A stretch of 64,000 nucleotides of DNA from Bacteroidales bacterium (GTDB lineage Bacteria; Bacteroidota; Bacteroidia; Bacteroidales; UBA932). The translations under genes were made by a program, and so were the position numbers. Shown here piece by piece: positions 63,780 through 64,000 of the stretch. Each line of letters opens with the position of its first letter. Within the stretch, counting starts at the first letter, position 1. The notes beneath the pieces are model-generated. The model saw only the letters and a program-made list of their open reading frames with translations. It was not told the DNA's origin and did no database searches. The stretch spans positions 1-64,000 of the forward strand of contig JAJFVD010000010.1 in NCBI GenBank assembly GCA_021371955.1. The letters run 5' to 3'.

Positions 63780-64000
63780 TTATTTAACTCCAAGCTGCTC
63801 TTTCAGGAAAGGAATCATCTCCTCTTCTGTAACTTTACGTTTGATAATCTTACCGGTGCTGTCAAGGAATATGTTTTGAGGAATATACTTAACATGGTAT
63901 ATTTTTGCAGCAGCACTGTTCCAGTACTGAAGGTCAGAAACCTGATCCCATACAAGTTTGTCATCTGCGATGGCTTTGTTCCAGAGCTCTGCGTCTTTGT
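63780..64000 (-). CDS. C-terminal part of a thioredoxin-fold protein (partial)
   Basis: Minus-strand frame of 73 codons ending TAA at 63780. KLVWDQVSDLQYWNSAAAKIYHVKYIPQNIFLDSTGKIIKRKVTEEEMIPFLKEQLGVK is the C-terminal half of a TlpA/AhpC-TSA-like domain: the cis-Pro of IPQNIFLD and the final strand-helix with GKIIKR. The CxxC and start lie beyond the window. Bacteroidota often have such thiol-disulphide proteins with an N-terminal DUF4369 domain; unknown here. Confidence 0.8.
   Translation of the reverse strand, partial: KDAELWNKAIADDKLVWDQVSDLQYWNSAAAKIYHVKYIPQNIFLDSTGKIIKRKVTEEEMIPFLKEQLGVK

Noticed and set aside
1..64000. CRISPR arrays, rRNA genes or complete insertion sequences
   Set aside because: No regularly spaced short repeats, ribosomal sequences or transposase genes with terminal repeats were seen.

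Overview
The window comes from a member of the Bacteroidota, most likely an anaerobic Bacteroidales-type organism. Evidence is the TAnnTTTG-type promoter elements, the absence of clear Shine-Dalgarno sites, a GH97 glucosidase of the SusB type, the bamD-rpoZ-coaBC-recN and nadK-uppS-bamA-ompH-ompH-murI gene orders, rubrerythrin, and a membrane pyrophosphatase with the potassium-dependence motif.

Positions 1 to about 27.2 kb look like an integrated accessory element. It is visibly AT-rich, full of unknown secreted proteins and lipoproteins, and has relics and repeated intergenic segments. Its right end carries a tyrosine recombinase, a small HTH gene and a 19-base match to a tRNA 3' end (27205-27223), followed by a 123-bp palindrome. 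This is the expected junction of an element inserted into the 3' end of a tRNA gene; the left end is not in the window. Cargo from left to right: a DUF4062 protein; secreted proteins; a decayed three-gene operon and its decaying paralogue; a membrane J-domain protein; a primase-like protein; a serine recombinase with repeated binding-site-like motifs; two large lipoproteins with FN3-like repeats, one carrying a papain-like protease; a umuD-umuC-SRAP operon for SOS mutagenesis and abasic-site handling; an FKBP isomerase; and a recombinase relic.

The most unusual signal in the element is modular intergenic DNA. A 112-bp segment (97 of 112 positions identical, no gaps, 39-bp identical core) lies 22-26 nt before the start codons of two unrelated genes, which suggests a leader RNA. 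A separate 234-bp segment lies 5' of two other unrelated genes and keeps a TTTGACA/TGTCAAA inverted repeat although its spacer differs. The paralogue at 7106-7738 has lost its ATG (now ACG), and a small gene at 3453-3695 has a stop at codon 7.

Positions 27.5-30.0 kb hold a probable defence segment: an AbiE type toxin-antitoxin pair with its own promoter and terminator, and a lone TcmP-type protein. From 30 kb onward the DNA is chromosomal. An Rrf2 regulator heads a YceI-porin-YceI-outer membrane beta-barrel run. GH97, glutathione peroxidase, a membrane LytTR regulator with candidate operator repeats and an alpha/beta hydrolase follow. Then come nagB, recN, coaBC, rpoZ, bamD and trxB on the minus strand, a nucleoside-recognition membrane protein, rubrerythrin, pepP, a LysM/periplasmic-binding-like protein, purC, a glycosyltransferase, an OmpH protein and pdxJ. 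The plus-strand envelope cluster nadK-uppS-bamA-ompH-ompH-murI-hppA comes next, and the window ends in the 3' end of a thioredoxin-fold gene. No intact tRNA, rRNA, CRISPR array or complete insertion sequence was seen.
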